A stretch of DNA of 7,043 bases from an uncultured bacterium (GTDB lineage Bacteria > Edwardsbacteria > AC1 > EtOH8): NCBI GenBank assembly GCA_937958665.1, contig CALGNM010000082.1, positions 1 to 7,043 of the forward strand. The letters run 5' to 3'. Shown here in pieces: positions 5,462 through 7,043 of the stretch (position 1 is its first letter; each line of letters starts with the position of its first letter). The notes beneath the pieces were generated by a model. The model was given only the letters and a program-made list of their open reading frames with translations. It did not search any database and had not been told where the DNA came from. The position numbers were made by a program, and so were the translations under genes.

Positions 5462-6973
5462 TCAACAAAATGATGCTTGTTCTCCTGCTGGGCCTGGCTC
5501 CGGTGGGGCTCCGCGCCCAGGGCCTCCCGGCCTTTCCCGACGACCCGGTGCTGAGGGCCATGCAGGACGAGCTGGCCAGGAATTTCGACAGCCTAAGGGT
5601 TCCGGACAACCTGCGGGTCGCCGAAAGCGGGCCGGCCAGGGGACGATCGGAGCCATCTATCCCCGAGCGTTCAAATCCAAGGGATTCAGCAATCACCCCC
5701 GGCCATCCAGCCAACCATCCCTATTATCTGTCATACACCCTGGAGACCTTCCGGACCTACCGGGCCTCGGCTATCTTTGGAAAACTGTCCGGGCAGGGCT
5801 GGTCTTCCTTTTCCCAGGGTTCGGTCGACCTGAGGATCGGCGACTATGCGCTGGACAACAGTCCGGAGGGGCGCTGGCGCTACCGTTCCGGCAGCTTCAA
5901 CGAGTACCTGCCTTCCCGGCCCGATTACTGGGGGGTGCGCAAGGCATTCTGGCTGCAGAGCGACCTCTTCTTCAAGCGGGCCATCGAGCGCTATTCCCGC
6001 AAGCGGATGCTGATGAAGACCAAGCAGCGTCCCAAGCCGCTCGACGACTTCTCACGGGAAGCCCCCTTCCGTTACTTCGAGGGGACAGGGGAATCGGACC
6101 CGGATACGGCCGGATTGGAGGACTTGCTACGGGAGGTCTCGGGACTGTTCCGTCGCTACCCCCAGATAGAGCGCTCCCGGGCCGAGGCGGTGCTCCAGGT
6201 TGGTCGGCGCTATTTCGTCAGCAGCGAGGGTTCGGCCCATCGGATAAACGAGCGGACCGCCTCGGTGAGCGTGGAGATGTCCGGCCTGGCCGGCAACGGA
6301 CTGACCCTGCGGGATGGCTTCTCGGTTGAAATCACTCCGCCTTCCGGCCGTCAGGATGTCCTTGAGAAGGCCCGCCACGAGATTGAGCGGTTCGTTCTGC
6401 AGCTCCAGGCCCCTCCGATGGAGGATTACTTCGGGCCGGTTCTGTTCCAGGGCCAGGCGGCGGCTGAGTTGGCAGCCCAGGCCGTGGTGCCGCTGATGCA
6501 GGCGGAGCGGGATCCTCTCTCTGAGGGGGATTTATCCGATGACGAATCGCGGGGGCTCAAGAAATGGCTTAACCAGAGGGTGATGGCCCCCCACCTGACC
6601 CTGACCGACGATCCCTCCCTTGAATTGTGGGAGGGTGACACCCTGGCCGGGCATTATGTGGTGGACGACCAGGGCCTGCCGGGCCGGAGGATCACCCTGG
6701 TGGATAGGGGCATCCTGAAAACTTTCTACATGTCGCGCTCTCCCATCGAGGGCATCTCCGGCAGCAATGGGCATCTGAGGGGAGGCCGGCTGATGCCGGG
6801 GAACCTGCTTCTGTCCACATCAAAGGGGCTGTCCCACAAGAAGCTGATCAGGGAAATGGAGAAACTGTGCCGGGAGACGGGCAACGACTATGGTATCATC
6901 ATCAAGCGGCTTGAGCCTCAGAGGTATTCCTTCGAGTTTGCCAGCCCCACCATCAAGGCTTTGGAGGCCTACC
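5458..6973 (+). CDS. Exported TldE/PmbA-like protein lacking the zinc motif, 3' truncated by contig end
   Basis: Codons 1-505 of a second TldD/PmbA-family protein; the remainder is replaced by adapter from 6974. Residues 1-20 are a probable signal peptide (INK, then hydrophobic LVLLLGLAPVGL, cleavage near RA-Q). A helix with DDPVLRAMQDELAR follows, then an unusual Pro/Arg/Ser-rich stretch (about 53-86), then YYLSYTLE and the family N-domain with VDLRIGDYALDN. At the place of the partner's HEILGH it has AELAAQ (336-341), so both zinc histidines are absent, although the later VVDDQGLPGRRITLVDRGILKTFYMSRSPIEG-type region is well conserved. By analogy with E. coli TldE it is probably a non-catalytic, substrate-binding or structural partner of the upstream protein; the heterodimer is inferred from the ATGA overlap and paralogy. 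The residues QIGRASCRERV read at the 3' end are adapter, not protein. Perhaps 40-60 residues are missing. Confidence 0.85.
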
Positions 6974-7043
6974 AGATCGGAAGAGCGTCGTGTAGGGAAA
7001 GAGTGTAGGTCGCGTTGGGCGGTGGATGATGTAAAAAGAAAGG
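6974..7043. other. Untrimmed Illumina P5-side adapter plus degraded read tail (not biological)
   Basis: Positions 6974-7006 are a 33-nt exact match to the reverse complement of the TruSeq universal adapter (AGATCGGAAGAGCGTCGTGT and onward). Positions 7007-7031 align without gaps to the following part of the single-index universal adapter (AGATCTCGGTGG...), with 16 of 25 bases matching and seven of the nine mismatches read as G. Then 7032-7043 is an A-rich tail with errors. This is low-quality read-through beyond the insert. No gene should be extended into it. Confidence 0.96.

Noticed and set aside
47-6973. CRISPR arrays, tRNA/rRNA genes, insertion sequences or large direct repeats
   Set aside because: Reading both strands I saw no regularly spaced repeats, no tRNA-like or rRNA-like segments, no transposase motifs and no terminal inverted repeats. 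The only clear inverted repeats are the two terminators.

Overview
The window is a short metagenome-style contig of about 6.93 kb of real DNA (47-6973) with untrimmed Illumina TruSeq adapter at both ends (1-46 and 6974-7043). The DNA is G+C-rich, with all genes on the + strand. Several things point to a bacterium: a free methionine-(R)-sulfoxide reductase fragment, two Rho-independent terminators, a sigma70-like promoter with a perfect TTGACA box, Shine-Dalgarno sites, and Sec signal peptides. Yet the central operon encodes GatE and GatD, the tRNA-dependent amidotransferase usually regarded as archaeal. That combination suggests an uncultivated bacterial lineage. From memory such gatDE genes occur in some candidate phyla (possibly the Edwardsbacteria/TA06 type), but the window alone cannot fix the taxon.

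Layout from left to right: adapter; the last 54 codons of a GAF-type free methionine-(R)-sulfoxide reductase (47-211) with its terminator (228-249); a promoter butted directly against that terminator (251-279); gatE (323-2275) and gatD (2327-3712), separated by 51 nt of A+T-rich DNA; a strong terminator (3722-3748); a two-gene operon of exported TldD/PmbA-family proteins (3779-5461 and 5458-6973, joined by an ATGA overlap, the second cut by the contig end); adapter.

Functionally, GatD (asparaginase-like) releases ammonia from glutamine or asparagine, and GatE uses it to convert Glu-tRNA(Gln) to Gln-tRNA(Gln). The key GatD residues (T107, T183, D184, K262) and the GatE core motifs are intact. 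The downstream pair looks like an extracytoplasmic version of the TldD/TldE protease. The first protein keeps the zinc ligands (HEILGH at 307-312, C515). The second has AELAAQ at that position, as expected for a non-catalytic TldE-like partner. Both begin with signal peptides, unlike cytoplasmic E. coli TldD/TldE. This exported pair, and the archaeal-type GatDE in a bacterial setting, are the most interesting contents.
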